A stretch of 64,000 nucleotides of DNA, from positions 62,001-126,000 of the forward strand of contig JADNYV010000024.1 of the NCBI GenBank assembly GCA_015501055.1. Direction: 5' to 3'. A program made the translations under genes and the position numbers. The notes beneath the pieces were generated by a model. The model was given only the letters and a program-made list of their open reading frames with translations. It was not told where the DNA came from and searched no databases. This document shows positions 9,933-21,819 of the stretch, piece after piece. The stretch comes from Mucidula mucida (taxonomy: Eukaryota > Basidiomycota > Agaricomycetes > Agaricales > Physalacriaceae). Every line of letters begins with the position of its first letter. Positions within the stretch are counted from its first letter, which is position 1.

Positions 9933-11678
9933 AGATGCGCTGCACTTTGACGGATGCTTTCAAAAAATAGGCCGTCTGATTCCTTTGAGGACCAACTGAA
10001 TTCCAGGATATCCGGAAATAGAGCGACCTGGCGAGATGGAGGATACGCCGTCGGTGCGGTATTATGCGAAAAGACGTTGGACAGGAACAACTCGATACTG
10101 TATGCCACAACAGCATCGGGTGAATCTTGAGAAAGACGCATACCCCAGTACTGTTCAGAATTCCGTCAACAATGAGGGGGTAATAAAAACAGTGAAGTCA
10201 CCACCATGGATTCGTTTACGAAAGCATCCAGCACCGCCGCCGAATGTTCCATTATGGGGACCGTATGAAATGTTGTTCTGAGGATACCCTAGTTTAGCTA
10301 AACAGGCGTTAGAACTGAAGATGGGTATTACCGATTATTCGGTCGATCACCAGAGGCTGAAAAGGATGCGACAAGACCTTTATAACTCCTGCGTTTAGCG
10401 TCATTTCCAGTTGACGAAATATTGGAAAAGTCGTCGAACAGTCCAGCTGGAGGTGTCGCAGCATTGTAGAATATCAGTACGCCAACAGTCATCTAGTAGT
10501 TGATGCATGTTTGGGTGCATACAGAAATGAGATGGCTATCAGCTTACCTGCCCGGCCACGAAAACATAAGAGACGACGAGCGCGGCCTTGGGATCCGCGA
10601 CTTCTTGAGAGAAGCGGATAAGAGCAGTGTTTACAGCAGCCACTTGATCGGCACTGTATGAAATCGAACCGCCCCAAACTTGACCTTGAGGGTAAGTTTG
10701 CAAGACAATCTTCGTCACAATGCCCTGAAGAGCGTTAGGGTCAGTTTTCAGCTGAGCCGCCGATGTTCTTACATAGTTGTTCTGCGTGCCCTAGTAGAGG
10801 GGACCATCATATTTCGTATAGTGTTGTCTTGGTCGAAGAACCCACTTTGAGAGCGAAGAATAAATCTGGGTCGGAGTGTTGCGTGATACTAGAAACCCTA
10901 CCACTGGGCTCGACGAGCTCAAGCTCCACAATGGTATCAAGTGTCAAGCCATGTTCGTTTGTGAGCCACGAATACCCTGTTCTATGTGTCAACACGTTGT
11001 CCCAAAGTCCGAACATGAGGTACCTACCTCCCCCAAGAGAAAACCCAGCGACGCCGACACCGGGAACTCTTCCGCCCACTACGTTAACACCGTAAGGCTC
11101 CAGGGCATCGTAGACCTCGTCCCAGAGCAGACCGGCGCCCACTGCCACCGTTTGCGAAGAGGCGTCGTACTTAATCTGGGAGAATCGGGTCAATGCTATC
11201 TGCACACCATCCGTGTCTGAGAAACCTGGATTAGTAGCATGTCCGCCTGCTTTGACCTGCGATGAGGTTGTTCAGTTATACATGCCATTAAGTCAGACGA
11301 GAGGAGCACATTACCGCGAACCGAGTTTGCGTGGAGCCAAGAATTTGAAGCTGGGATGACGTGAATTTAAGAGCACATACAAAGGAAGTGGACTGACTAC
11401 TTTTCCAACATCTTCTGTCGTCCCTGGTTCAACACTGCATAAAGACGGTTGCATACTAGCTTCAGACCAGTGATAAACATCGCGCGTATAGTTCTCTGAG
11501 CATAGGGAATAACAACCTCAGCGACCTCTATTGATTCAGACTGAGGCGCTCACCTGGATAAGAAACAGCGCTAGAATTGGAGATAGCATCTTGTATGAGC
11601 TGACACGCTTCTGGTAGTGCCTGAACGGTGGTCTCAATCAAGGCAGATAAAGCGAGCAGGAAGTGGATTTGAGCCATG
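9933..11678 (-). pseudogene. BBE-like FAD oxidase a, 5' part (interrupted by retrotransposon)
   Basis: Secreted FAD-dependent oxidoreductase of the berberine-bridge-enzyme-like/VAO group. Exon 1 is 11554-11678: signal peptide MAQIHFLLALSALIETT, then the conserved block ISNSSAVSYPG. Further exons give HWSEASMQPSLCSVEPGT, LQILGSTQTRFA, VKAGGHATNPGFSD (His of the flavin-linking (G)GH motif), VGGRVPGVGVAGFSLGGG, YSWLTNEHGLTLDTI, the substrate-domain blocks and APTAYPPSR. All splice sites I checked are plausible and no stop occurs. The gene is then cut within SIRQSAAHL by the 7.4-kb Ngaro-like element and resumes at 2530. So the only visible defect is the insertion. A TATA-like TATAAG lies about 30 bp upstream. 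Confidence 0.85.
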
Positions 11679-12295
11679 AGAGTGACAAGGTAAGCATGCC
11701 GGCCTCTTATAGAAGGTCGCTAACCGAGTTGTCAGATGGCCATCATACTAGTATTCATTAGTGATGATAGGGAGGTGAGGCGCGGGAAGCCTAGCTATTC
11801 TAGTACTTACCAGCTGCGTTACAGACCTCGCCGTACGGCAACGTAGGGCCGGCTTCATCACAAATTAGAGCCTTGTCCGACGCGTAAAAAGGTGTCATCG
11901 TATGCCAGAGAGGAAGAAGCGAAGATAGGCACGGTCGAGCGCGTGAGTAGTGTACGGTACCGTCAAACGCGCCGCTCAAGATAAACGAAGGCGAATCGTG
12001 AGATCATTCTAGTAACGCGGATTCAGTCAACCGCCGGGTCGAAGGATGAGACTCAGAATCGAATGCCCATGATCATGAGCAAAGCGCCGATTCCCAATCG
12101 GGATGACATGTTCACGCTGACGGCGCCTTCGTTTCAGACCGGCCATCAAATTTTGACTTGACAGTGGCTCGACAGGAAGAACGGATACATAAGGACCCAT
12201 ATTATTTGAACACCGACTGTTCCCAACACAAATGAAGCTCAGAGGAACCGATTCTGAAAAATATGACTGGATACTACTTCCATTTACAAGAACCT
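11679..12295. other. Intergenic between BBE-a and BBE-b
   Basis: Promoter of BBE-a and 3' flank of BBE-b. No gene recognised; several short frames lack family resemblance. Confidence 0.5.
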
Positions 12296-14240
12296 TCAAA
12301 CCTTGAACCCCCCAGCCAGTCCCATGACATTATCTGGGTCAACAGCTGCCTTGACCTTCCTCATACGATCAAGGTTGCTCCCATAAATACTTTCCACCGG
12401 GGTATCGAAAATAGCGTAATTGGGGTAAAGTGCTGCACCCACGATGTCTTTCTGACCTTCGGACAGAGCTACCTTGTAGATTTGCTCTGCGCTCTTCTTG
12501 ATGGAATCGTGGAAGAGGTCGTCCGCAACGTCAAGCGTCCAGGCGTAGTACAAGTTCAGAGGAAGGAGCGGGACAGATCGCGAGGGTGGGTACGCGGTGG
12601 CTTTAGTGTTGTATGAGAATAGAGTCGGTAAGAATGGCTCGACGTCGTATGATATGAATGAGCCTGAGGCCCAGCTAAGCTTCGAGCCCCAGAACTACAA
12701 AGCGCGCCGTGAGATAATTGGTAGGTCCTACGCGTCTAGGAGAGTTCAACTGACCGTGGTTTCATTCAAAATAGCATCGATTAACGTTGGCGTGTAAGCC
12801 AGGAGAGGAACGGTCTGGAAAATGCCGCTGATGAACGCGTGAGATTCGAGATAAAGATAAGACTGAATGAAGAACTGACCGGGTACCTTGCGTGGCGTTG
12901 GCAGGGGAGGCTAAAACAAGAGACAAGAATGTTCTCGTGTCGATATCTTTCGTAAAATGCTGGATGGCGAGAAAATCATCGAATATGCCATCAGGTGGCG
13001 TTGGACCGTCGTAAAATAGAATCTGCGATACACCAGGCTGGAAAAACAATTAGGTTACGCGTCGCATGGGTATTAAAATCGAAGCTGACCTGTCCGAGCA
13101 GAAAGTTGTACGTCGTTATTATGCCTGCCTTAGGATCAGTAACCTCGCTCGAAAACCGCGCTGCCGCTGCATTGACTTCGTCGAGTTGTCCGAATGTGTA
13201 AGTAATCAAGCCTCCCTGCCAGAAAATGAGCGTAACTTCCGAACAACACGTCAGTCATGACATACCCAGACCATTCCTTGCGGGAACGTCCGAAGAGTGA
13301 ATTTCGTCACGATACCCTGCCGCGGACTTCAAAACACGGATTTTTAATGGATTGCATATGCTCACAAAATTATTGAGTCCGCCCTTGATCGAAATCAATC
13401 AATCGACGCGACGTGCTGAATGCGGAGTGCATACCTTCAGTGCGAAGAAGAGATCTGGGTTAGAATTTTGCGTGACGTCCACAATTTTGCCATCAGGTTT
13501 GACAAGCTCGAACGCGACGACGGTATCAATGGTTAATCCTCGTTGATTCGTAAGCCACGAGTAGCCTATAACCGCATGGTTGAGGCTTGTGACTGTGTCA
13601 ATTCGCAGACATGGGGCGTACGTACCTCCTCCCAGTGTGAAACCGGCGACACCCACACCAGTCACTCGGCCACCTACGACGTTTACATTGTGTGGTTCTA
13701 GAGCTGAATAAACATCATCCCAGATGAGACCGGCTCCGACGACGACAGTTTGCGATGCGGCATCATATGTCACTTCGGAGAAACGAGACATCGAGATGTG
13801 GACGCCTGTCGTTGACGAAAACCCGGGATTAGACGCGTGTCCGCCTCCCTTAACCTGGACGAAATGTCAGACGCTGAATAGTGATGATAGAGAGCTGGAC
13901 TTACTGCAAACGCAGTTCTATTCGACCCCAAAATACCGAGCTGCACGCGAGAAGATTTGGTAACGAAGAAGGAAGTACCCAAAAATGGAAAACTTACAAT
14001 TATACCCACATCCTCGGCACTACCAGGCTGGACGCTACACAGCGACCACTGACTGCTAGACGAGGCCCAGTGATGTATATCTTGTTCATAATGGTTGATC
14101 CCTATGATGGTGCCCAGCAAGTCAGGATAATAGACATCGCTTGAGTCTGACATGGCGTCCGCAATAGTCTCACAGACTTCGGGGAAAGACCAGGCCAGGG
14201 CTGCGAGTGAGAGCACAAAGAGGAAAGAATGCAAAGCCAT
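12296..14240 (-). CDS. BBE-like FAD-linked oxidase b (secreted)
   Basis: Full-length oxidase with about nine short introns. Start MALHSFLFVLSLAALAWS is a clear signal peptide; a TATA-like element (TATATA) lies about 50 bp upstream. Blocks in order: SDSSDVYYPD, CSVQPGSAEDVG, VKGGGHASNPGFSS with the His expected to carry FAD, VGAGLIWDDVYSALEP, VTGVGVAGFTLGGG, YSWLTNQRGLTIDTV, GMVWGGLITYT, LFYDGPTPPDGIFDDF, and the C-terminal BBE domain ending YPNYAIFDTP and VDPDNVMGLAGGFKV. The Cys that makes a second flavin bond in bicovalent relatives is replaced in GVGVAGFTLGGG, so a single histidyl linkage is expected. Substrate unknown (oligosaccharide, alcohol or alkaloid-like in the wider family). Confidence 0.85.
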
Positions 14241-15247
14241 GAAGTGCCGGACTGAAACGACACATCTATGTAGCAACGAGAGAAGATTATATACGATCGC
14301 CAAGCGTCACAGATCGTAATTTCTATGAGTTTGCCGTCGGAAAAGTTCGCAGCCAGTATGACGGAAGCTCCCTTGGCGAGGTTTGAATGACCAGAACGAG
14401 GCTATCGGTCTCCGAAGGTCCCGATCAAAGAGAACCTCAAAGAAGGCCCAGACGCTTTTCATTGGCCCGGGGGGGACTTGATCTTCGAACAGGTTGATTA
14501 ATAGGATTCGGAAGGAGTCGCACGACAAATCGGTACTTCTATCCAATGTGGGTCATAAAGGCCAGGTACTGACGAGCAGGGGTATACCGTCCTCATCTTA
14601 TAACGTACACCTGTCAACGGGGGCTTGTGCATTTGATAGGTCGGAGCCAAAAATTCCCTACATGACGATGAGATGTTGTACGGGAGCTTCTAGAGAACCA
14701 CAAGCACACGCGGAGGACAATGTGGTGAACCGGGCGAAAGAGAGCCTGAAGAAATCAAGAGGTAATTTCCTTTGCATGCCGGTAGCCACCACGCGTTGTC
14801 CGTGAGAATAGGCAGCTGTTATATTGAACGATTCAGACCACAAGCTGATATAACGATGCTAGAAATTTCTTTTTGACGAAACGGCGGCGTAGAGTTGAGG
14901 CGCAAGTACGCGGAGGTGAGTTACTGATAAGTAACCAATCCGGGGAAACCCGTTCTGATCGAGCAGGAGTTGTTGAAGGTCTGTCAGGAGAGTCAGCTGT
15001 GGGTGACGGAGTGAGAACGGGTACGACATTGATAGCAGATCGACAAGTAACAGCTCTTACTTGTGGATTCCCTGAACCGTTGAACGTTGAAACGGAGAAG
15101 GCTGGGAGAAGGAGAGAAGCTATATCAGGAACCATCACCGGTCGGTAACACCGCCACCTCCACGTATGTACCTTCTTCCTTCTCCACTACCATCATCCCC
15201 TTCATCCCCATCGACAACCGCGAACAGAGCAGAAATTTCATTGTACC
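14241..15247. other. Intergenic, no gene recognised
   Basis: Contains the promoter of BBE-b (left) and of the glutaredoxin gene (right). Short open frames at 14494-14805 and 14833-15138 have no recognisable motif and are not called. Confidence 0.5.
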
Positions 15248-15963
15248 ATGCCGCCCATTCCAAAACGCCCCGTTATTCTGCTCACTGTGCTTATTCTCGC
15301 GCTCATCTATATTCTCACACCGACGTCGACCTCGTCGTACTTCGATGCTATAACATTACGGCGAAAGACGACCGTACCGGAAATATACGGGGTCATACAT
15401 CTCGTTACGGGGAACGCAGAGCATACGCTGGCTCACGATGTCACACACGACCCCACAAAACCAGTGGACATGCACGTATACGCTGTGGATGGGGACGGCA
15501 AGGGTGGAGACATGGATTGGGCGGCAGAACGTCAGAGAATAGACACTGAGTATCCAGTGGTGATATTCAGCAAGGCGTGTTGCTCTTCATCTGTTCGCGA
15601 GCAAAGTAACTGACTTGCCAGTAGTCGTATTGCCCTTATTCTCGCCGACTAAAGGCGTTGTTGCTCTCACCCTCTTCTCCCCAATATCCATCGCCTGCAC
15701 CGCCCCTTCCTCCTCATATTGCGTCTCTACCACCAGTCCAACCACTATCGCCGCCACCAATCGTCATTGAAGTTGATCTGCGTGATGACGCCGCCCAGAT
15801 CAAGACGCTTCTCACGCGTATTACTGGACGGGGAACGTTCCCTAATATGCTGGTACTCGGCGAGAGCATTGGCGGCGCGGATGATGTTCTGGCTATGCAT
15901 GAGCGAGGCGAGCTCGTCGATTTACTGGAGAGCAAAGGGATCAGAGTGGGCGCGGAGTCATAA
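15248..15963 (+). CDS. Monothiol glutaredoxin, Grx6/Grx7-like, membrane-anchored
   Basis: Two exons, 15248-15574 and 15625-15963. Residues 1-25 hold a signal-anchor (PVILLTVLILALIYIL), followed by a linker and a glutaredoxin domain starting at YPVVIFSK, then across the intron SYCPYSRRLKALL. The CPYS active site is monothiol, as in yeast Grx7 of the early secretory pathway, so the domain should face the ER/Golgi lumen. A Pro-rich insertion (about residues 127-150) precedes the second half IVIEVDLRDDAAQI, TFPNMLVLGESIGG (TVP-type motif altered to TFP-N) and MHERGELVDLLESKG. The reading frame needs a 50-nt intron beginning GC (AAG/GCGTGT) and ending CAGTAG. Possible role: thiol redox balance or Fe-S binding in the secretory pathway. 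Confidence 0.8.
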
Positions 15964-16349
15964 CAATTATCAGTATTTGCAGCCTGGATCGAGCACAATA
16001 CACGCCACGTTGACGCACTCAATGATGTTCCCGAGCCACAAGAAAGGGAGCGCGCGCCCCCGATGTCTGCACTTCGCGGAGCTCGGAGTCGGTTTCGGTC
16101 ATTCACCGAGTGACGACAATCTGCGGATCTTTGAGAGAAGCAAGGTAAGAGACGCGTAATGAGTACTCTGCTGCTTCTCGCCCGCCGCCTTAGCTTTCCA
16201 GATCCTCGCTACTGACCCAAGGCAGCTCTCCTGCATTGAAGGCGCGCGCAATATCAATTTTTAGGCTTAATAATCTGCTAGGTTACATCCTTCACCTTCG
16301 CATGATTCTAAGTGTACTGGACTTCCTGTGCCTCCCTCGTTCACAGTCC
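15964..16349. other. Intergenic, no gene recognised
   Basis: Flank between the glutaredoxin gene and the first SSP relic of the tandem array. Nothing identifiable. Confidence 0.4.
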
Positions 16350-16735
16350 TAGAATGCTTTATTTCTTACCCTCATAGCAATTCTTGTCGGATGCAAGCTG
16401 CCGACTCCGAGTATCACACGAGGAGCCTTTGCCTCATTCGTTCGACAAGATGTACAACCGTACGGGGGTCATTCCACCACGCCAAGTGATATGTGAGTAC
16501 ACCACACGAGTAATCGCCCGCATCTCAGGCTGTCGCCAAGCGGCAAAGCCATAGACGTTGTTCGTCATGCTTCACTCTGATCAAAAGTTGGGATCAGTAG
16601 GCAAGGTTTCGATGCTATGCTGGGACGCCGTTGTGGCCGAAGGTGCGCAGGCGTTCAAACGAAGGTGACCATCAGGTGAGTTTGCATGTCAACTTCGATG
16701 AAGCTAACCTGAGCATTCACAGAACCATGTCTGGA
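16350..16735 (+). pseudogene. Degenerate SSP-family relic
   Basis: Remnant of the small secreted protein family. The signal-peptide region (ATGCTTTATTTC, then GTCGGATGCAAG), the MYNLTGSF block (GATGTACAACCGTACGGG), the exon-1 donor (GTGAGTACACC) and the C-terminal block (GACGCCGTTGTGGCCGAAG) can be aligned with intact copies. The body of exon 2 is missing and several frameshifts are present. It extends the tandem array to the left. Confidence 0.7.
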
Positions 16736-17063
16736 ATGAGGTTCACAGATGAGGTCTCTTACCTCGAATGATACGCGTAGGGAGATTCCTCTGCGTTCAG
16801 CTCGGGACAAAAGTGAAAGGCAATTCGTCAGTGATTTGAACACAGCTTCCCCGCAAAGTTGGACCTCTCTGTCTCCGAATATCTCGCGTCTTGCGTCTTC
16901 TTTAGTGCTTGGCAATCTTCACGACTTACGGCATCACGACCGACCTTCTCGCTCAAGAACAGGATTCGCTGCCGGAAGCTGACTCGAAAAGGATCATATT
17001 TACAACCTTCGGTCCCTCTCCACTTCTCTTTCGACGGCCTCTTTGTCCCGGCACTGCGCAGTG

Positions 17064-17071
17064 TATATAAG
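17064..17071 (+). promoter_or_regulatory. TATA box of SSP-B
   Basis: TATATAAG 46 bp upstream of the SSP-B start codon. The same spacing is found upstream of SSP-E and, with variants, before most BBE-like genes. Confidence 0.55.
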
Positions 17072-17109
17072 TCTATCAACGTTCTGCTCTTTTGAAAACG
17101 GTCCCAGCA

Positions 17110-17652
17110 ATGTTCCACCGCCTGCTTTTCTTACTCCCCGGTATCCTTCTTGGATGCAAGGTCGCATTTGCCGCCTCCGACAAGGATCCCAAGTGTCCCG
17201 AAGGCTACTATCCGGGAGTTACGGTGACAGAAGGTCAATACACCGTACCTTTCGAGAGGATGTACAACCTCACTGGGTCATTCTTCCACGCCTACTGGTA
17301 TGTGAGTATAACCTCCTCCTCTTCTACCAATATCATACTAATCGCCTGCATCTAGAATCAGGCCAATACCTCGAACTCTGGTGAAGACAATACCGTGGGC
17401 GCCACTCGGGCAGGAGACACTGAAGGTTTCGCGTTTGAGGAAAGGCTTGTCCGCGTCTTTAAGGATGATGCGGAGGCCATGATTGCCTATGTCGGTGAAA
17501 TACCTATCCAATTCCCTGATCCCAGCGGAGGGAAGGTGGTCTCGTACCTTTCATACACTGAAGAATTGCGGTTGATCAGCATCTGCGGGGGTACTGCTAC
17601 TCTCGTCCATATGTGGGTTGTATATTGTGGGGACGACGTGGTGCACGCTTGA
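17110..17652 (+). pseudogene. SSP-B, truncated by premature stop
   Basis: Family member with intact exon 1 (17110-17301: signal peptide, DPKCPEGYYPG, VPFERMYNLTGSFFHAYWY) and a 54-nt intron. Exon 2 starts at 17356 and follows the family through ISICGGTATLVHMWVVYCGDD. A TGA at 17650-17652 then replaces the conserved Trp of the SWD(T/A)W block, and the following DNA, still alignable to about 17735, has lost codons and frame. The predicted product is about 163 residues and lacks the last Cys of GTCP. It could be a shortened functional form, but an inactivating mutation is more likely. Confidence 0.7.
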
Positions 17653-18017
17653 GATGGGTGGGACAGGTATCGTCGTGGTAGACGCCATTATAGTTGGCGA
17701 GGGCGGGCAGGACTTCAAAGGAACGTGTCCACAGGGTGAGTATGTGTGTCGACGTCATTCTAAGTGAGCCTGACCATTCACATTTAGCACTACCTTGATG
17801 AACGAGGAGATATCGTTTCACGTTTGATTGTTTTGTATCATACGTCGAGTCTCAAGAAGACTGTAATCAGCGGAGCTCCAACGCGTTAAGTATACAGGAT
17901 AGTCCCAAGATTCATAGAATCGTCAGAACCACTCTGCTTGATTGCATCTTTCACCACCTCGCGTGATACACAAGCCTTCGACTTAGACTGCGCTTCTCTT
18001 GCCAGCGATCCGCAGAA

Positions 18018-18712
18018 ATGCTCCATTGCCTGCTCCTACTTGTTGGTATCCTTCTTACTCTTAGATGCAAGGTCGCACTTGCCTGCTCCGACCAGCACTT
18101 GGACCCAAAATGTCCTGCAGGCTACTATCCGGGCATTGTGGTGACAGAAGGCCAATACACCGTACCGTTCGAGAGGATGTATAACCTTACCGGGTCCTTC
18201 CACCACGCTGAGTGGTATGTACGTGTACTTTGCCACGACGTCCTCTCTCGTCGCATAACTAACTATCTGCATCACAGACTCAGACCAATAGCACGAACCA
18301 AGGTGAAGACAACACCGTAGGTGCCACTCGGCAAGGAAACACAGAGGGTTTCGCGTTCAATGAAACACTTGTCCGAGCCTACAAGGATAGCTCGGAGTCC
18401 TTGATTGGCTACGTGAATCAAGTGCCTCTCCAGTTCCCTAATTCCAGTGGAGGAAGGTTTCCACGTACCACTCGTGCCTTGAAGAATTTCGATTAATTAG
18501 CATTTGTGAGGGCACTGCCACCCTCGTTCATATGTTCACTACATATTGCGCGGACGATGTAGCGAGCAGTTGGGATGAATGGACCAGGTATTGGCGCTCT
18601 GTCCTGAACGCCGTCGTAGTCGGCGAGAACGCAGGAACGTGTCTACAGGGTGAGCTTTTATGTCTACCTCCATCCCAGCTAACCTGAGCAATCACACGCA
18701 GGACCAAGTTAG
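18018..18712 (+). pseudogene. SSP-C, frameshifted copy
   Basis: Exon 1 (18018-18218) is intact: signal peptide, LDPKCPAGYYPG, VPFERMYNLTGSFHHAEWY. Exon 2 from 18278 reads GEDNTVGATRQGNTEG and so on to NSSGG, where one base is missing relative to the paralogs and the frame runs to a stop. Shifting frame restores RLISICEGTATLVHM and YCADDVASSWDEW. The C-terminal EFKG block also carries a deletion, so the GTC Cys follows directly on GENA. A potential third exon ends at 18712. Called a pseudogene unless the base is a sequencing error. Confidence 0.7.
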
Positions 18713-18948
18713 TCGACCTACGAGGAGGGGCACGTTTCTCATTTGAATGTTTTGTAAACAGAATGTACGTCGAATGCCAGGGAGAATTTGTAGTCGGTTG
18801 AATCGGACCGCGTGATGTATAGAAGACGGTCCTAGGGTGACGGAGCCCTCGGCGCCACCTCGTACTCACCCACCTCGTGCTCTCCTGAGCTGCGCCACAT
18901 AAACAGCTTATCAGCATTGCGCTTCCCTTGCAAACGATCCCTCCAGAG

Positions 18949-19663
18949 ATGTTCCACCCTCAGCTTTGTTCACTCGTCGGCATCCTTCTTGGATGTACGG
19001 CTGTAATCGCAAGGGCAGACGACGACGACTTTGACCCAAAGTGTACTGAAGGTTACTATCCGGGTATCGTCGTGACAGAAGGTCAATATACGGTCCCGTT
19101 TGAGAGGATGTACAACCTTACAGGGTCCTTCTTCCACGCTGAGTGGTATGTGAGTGCACTGCCTTTCTCGTCCTGCTCCGTCAATAAATGATTTCTTCAG
19201 ACTCAGACCAATACTACAAACCAAGGTGAAGACAACACCGTGGGTGCCACTCACAGCGGGCTCCTCGGAGGTGCTGTATTTGAGGAACAACTCGTGCGAG
19301 TGTTCAAGGACGACGCCGAGGCTATGATTGCCTATGTGACTCGAATTCCTGTCAAGTTCCCTAATCCCAGCGGAGGGAAGCTCGTCTCGTACCCTTCCTA
19401 TATTGAAGAGCTCCAATTGATCAGCATCTGTCAAGGCGCTGACACCCTCGTTCATTTCTGGGTGGCGGATTTCGCGGACGATGCAGTCAGCAGTTGGGAT
19501 ACGTGGGTGAGGATACGAGGTTCTGCCCTGGACGCCGTCATCGTCGGCGAGGGCGCGCAGCAGTTCAAAGGGACATGTCCACGTGAGTAAGTTGCATTTC
19601 AACCTCACTCTGGTTTCTCGCTAAATTGAGCGTCTTGATCTAGGACCGCTTAGTCCGAAGTGA
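18949..19663 (+). CDS. Small secreted protein SSP-D
   Basis: Intact copy with three exons: 18949-19149, 19201-19582 and 19644-19663, giving about 200 residues. Signal peptide MFHPQLCSLVGILLGCTAV, then an acidic ADDDDFDPKC stretch, YYPGIVVTEGQYTVPFE, RMYNLTGSFFHAEWY, GEDNTVGATHSG, LVRVFKDDAEAMIAYV, ISICQGADTLVHFW, SSWDTWVRIRGSALDAVI, FKGTCPR and the short terminal exon PLSPK. Unlike the paralogs, it has Phe in place of the third conserved Cys (DFADD instead of YCADD), leaving three Cys in the mature chain, so its disulfide pattern must differ. Function unknown. Confidence 0.8.
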
Positions 19664-20810
19664 ATTTGAACGGGACAGGCATCATGTTTGAAAGGTGTCC
19701 TCTGTATTGTACATTGATATGCAACCGTCGCAATGGTTCTGCTTGCTCGACGCTTCGTAAACATACCCTGGCACTGTACTGACAGTTGTTGTGCCTGTAA
19801 GCATGGGCGCGCCATATCTCGGCGGGTGCCTTTCTCACACCCCCACAGGAAGCAGATCTTTGAGTGCTCGGCGTTCTCAAATAATAATGTCTGGCCGTTG
19901 TGTGAGGAGCGACTTGAGGAACATGGAGCGTATCCAGAACTTGTTCGATGTCTTCAGCGAGGTCGGACGATTAGTTTACGCGTTGTTTACATCTATTATT
20001 GTGCAACGCCACATTGTGTCGAGCCTCTCGGATCAAATGTTATTTCCAGGTTGTGTCCGAGTCAGTCAAGCTCAAACCTGATATTAAAATGACTGAGCAG
20101 GACTCTGTACAAAGCTTGAGAAGCTCGGTCCTAACCAAATACCGCTAGCGAGGCTACGCTAAGCGAGCCGGCAAGAATCTTCGGCACTTCCTCCTGTCCA
20201 CTTCGCTGATCTGCATCTTTCGCCCGGCGCCATATATACGTCTGATGGACTATTATGCCTCTCTCATGAACGGTCGTACATATGTTCGTTGCTGTCAGTT
20301 CTCGATCTCCAATCTCTCTTAGTTCAAAGGTCCAGGCGTTCGGGAACGAAACGAGTTGGAGACCGGAGAGCCAAGTCACTAGTTGACACTTGGAACTTGG
20401 ACTAGAAGTGAGAGACAAATTCATACAGCCTTAATGTTTATTATAGTGCGACGCCACACTATTATTGGCAGGGGTCAAAGATCACGCAGGTCAAACTTTT
20501 CATATTCCTATCCTCAGGACACCAGGAGCTTGATGGAGTGCATACTGCACTGGAGATCTTCTACTCAGTACCGTTACAACTGATGTCTTGGTTTGAGGGA
20601 CATGTAGACTCTGATCGTCAATTCGGGTCAAGCGTGTTACCTGCTTCCGAGTCGGCCGAGCTAATGGCAAGAAGGATGACCGATAGCCTTGAGCAGGATT
20701 AGCGACGCGAGAAGCCCAGTTTGAAGTCAGCATGGAAGGGCGCGATAGAACCATCGGCTCATCTACGTGTCTATTGCGCTCGGCTGCATCCTAAGTCCGA
20801 CTATGCACAA
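19664..20810. other. Intergenic of the SSP array
   Basis: Spacer between SSP-D and SSP-E. A short motif (CAACGCCACA / CGACGCCACA after TATTAT) recurs near 20000 and 20445, suggesting duplicated flanks. I could not align a further SSP copy and see no gene. Confidence 0.5.
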
Positions 20811-20818
20811 TATATAAG
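20811..20818 (+). promoter_or_regulatory. TATA box of SSP-E
   Basis: TATATAAG 47 bp upstream of the SSP-E start, the same spacing as for SSP-B. Confidence 0.55.
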
Positions 20819-20857
20819 GCTACCAGGGTGTGCTTTCATCGTCAACAATCCTCGGCA

Positions 20858-21573
20858 ATGTTCCATCGCCTGCCCTGCCTGCTCGTCGGTCTCCTCGTTG
20901 GATGCAAGGTCGCATTTGCAGACTCCGAGCATCTTAGCAAGGGCTTCGACCCAAAGTGCCCCGAAGGCTACTATCCTAGCGTTGTGGTGACGGAAGGTCA
21001 ATACACCGTGCCCTTTGATAGAATGCAGAACGTTACTGGATCTTTCCATCACGCCGAGTGGTATGTGAGTACAGTTTCGTGCCGTTCTCCTCATATTACT
21101 AACTCCCCGCATTTCAGGGCATCGTTAACAGTACAAACCACGGCGAAGACAACACCGTAGGTGCCACCCGCAGCGGGGCCATCGAGGGTTATAAATTTGA
21201 CGAAAAACTTGTGCGAGTGTTCAAAGACGACGGCGAGGCTATGATCGCGTACACGAGTCAAATCCCTGCCAAATTTCCCAATCCTAGTGGAGGAAAGATT
21301 GCCTCGTACCATTCGTACATCGAAGAACTCCGGTTGATCAGCATCTGTCAAGGCACGGCCACGCTCGTTCACTTCTGGGCGACGTTCTGCGCGGACGATA
21401 CAATCGGTAGTTTGGATACGTGGGCGAGGGTCCGAGGCGATGCGTTAAACGGTGTCATCGTCCGTGAGGGCGCGCAGGAGTTCAAAGGAACCTGCCCAGG
21501 TGAGCTTGCAACTCGACTTCTGTTTGACTTCTCGGTGAATTAAGTGTTTGAATCAGGACCGCTTCCAAAGTGA
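20858..21573 (+). CDS. Small secreted 4-cysteine protein SSP-E
   Basis: Intact family member: exons 20858-21064, 21118-21499 and 21557-21573 with GT-AG introns of 53 and 57 nt. Signal peptide MFHRLPCLLVGLLVG, then a longer linker (SEHLSKGFDPKC) than in the paralogs, YYPSVVVTEGQYTVPF, NVTGSF sequon, GEDNTVGATRSG, LVRVFKDDGEAMIAY, FPNPSGGKIASYHSYIEE, ISICQGTATLVHFW, FCADD, RGDALNGVIV and FKGTCPGPLPK at the C-terminus. All four family Cys are kept. It is closest to SSP-A in the central block. The product should be a disulfide-bonded, glycosylated extracellular protein; no enzymatic motif is visible. Confidence 0.8.
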
Positions 21574-21819
21574 ATTGACAGATGAACAGAGCACGCGAGA
21601 CGTCCTGTAGTGTACATCAATGTTGTACTACAAATGTTATTGAGCCTTTCTGCGAGGAGTTTTCGTAGTTTGAGCTATTTGAAGAGAGGGTATATGGTTG
21701 GACCACGCACGCAGCTGAGAGCGACTCGCTCGAGTAGGTGTCGAGTAGTCGCGACGTCACAAGCAAACACAAAAGAACGAGGCTGGAAAACGTTTTGAGA
21801 TTTATCCACAAAAAGCATA

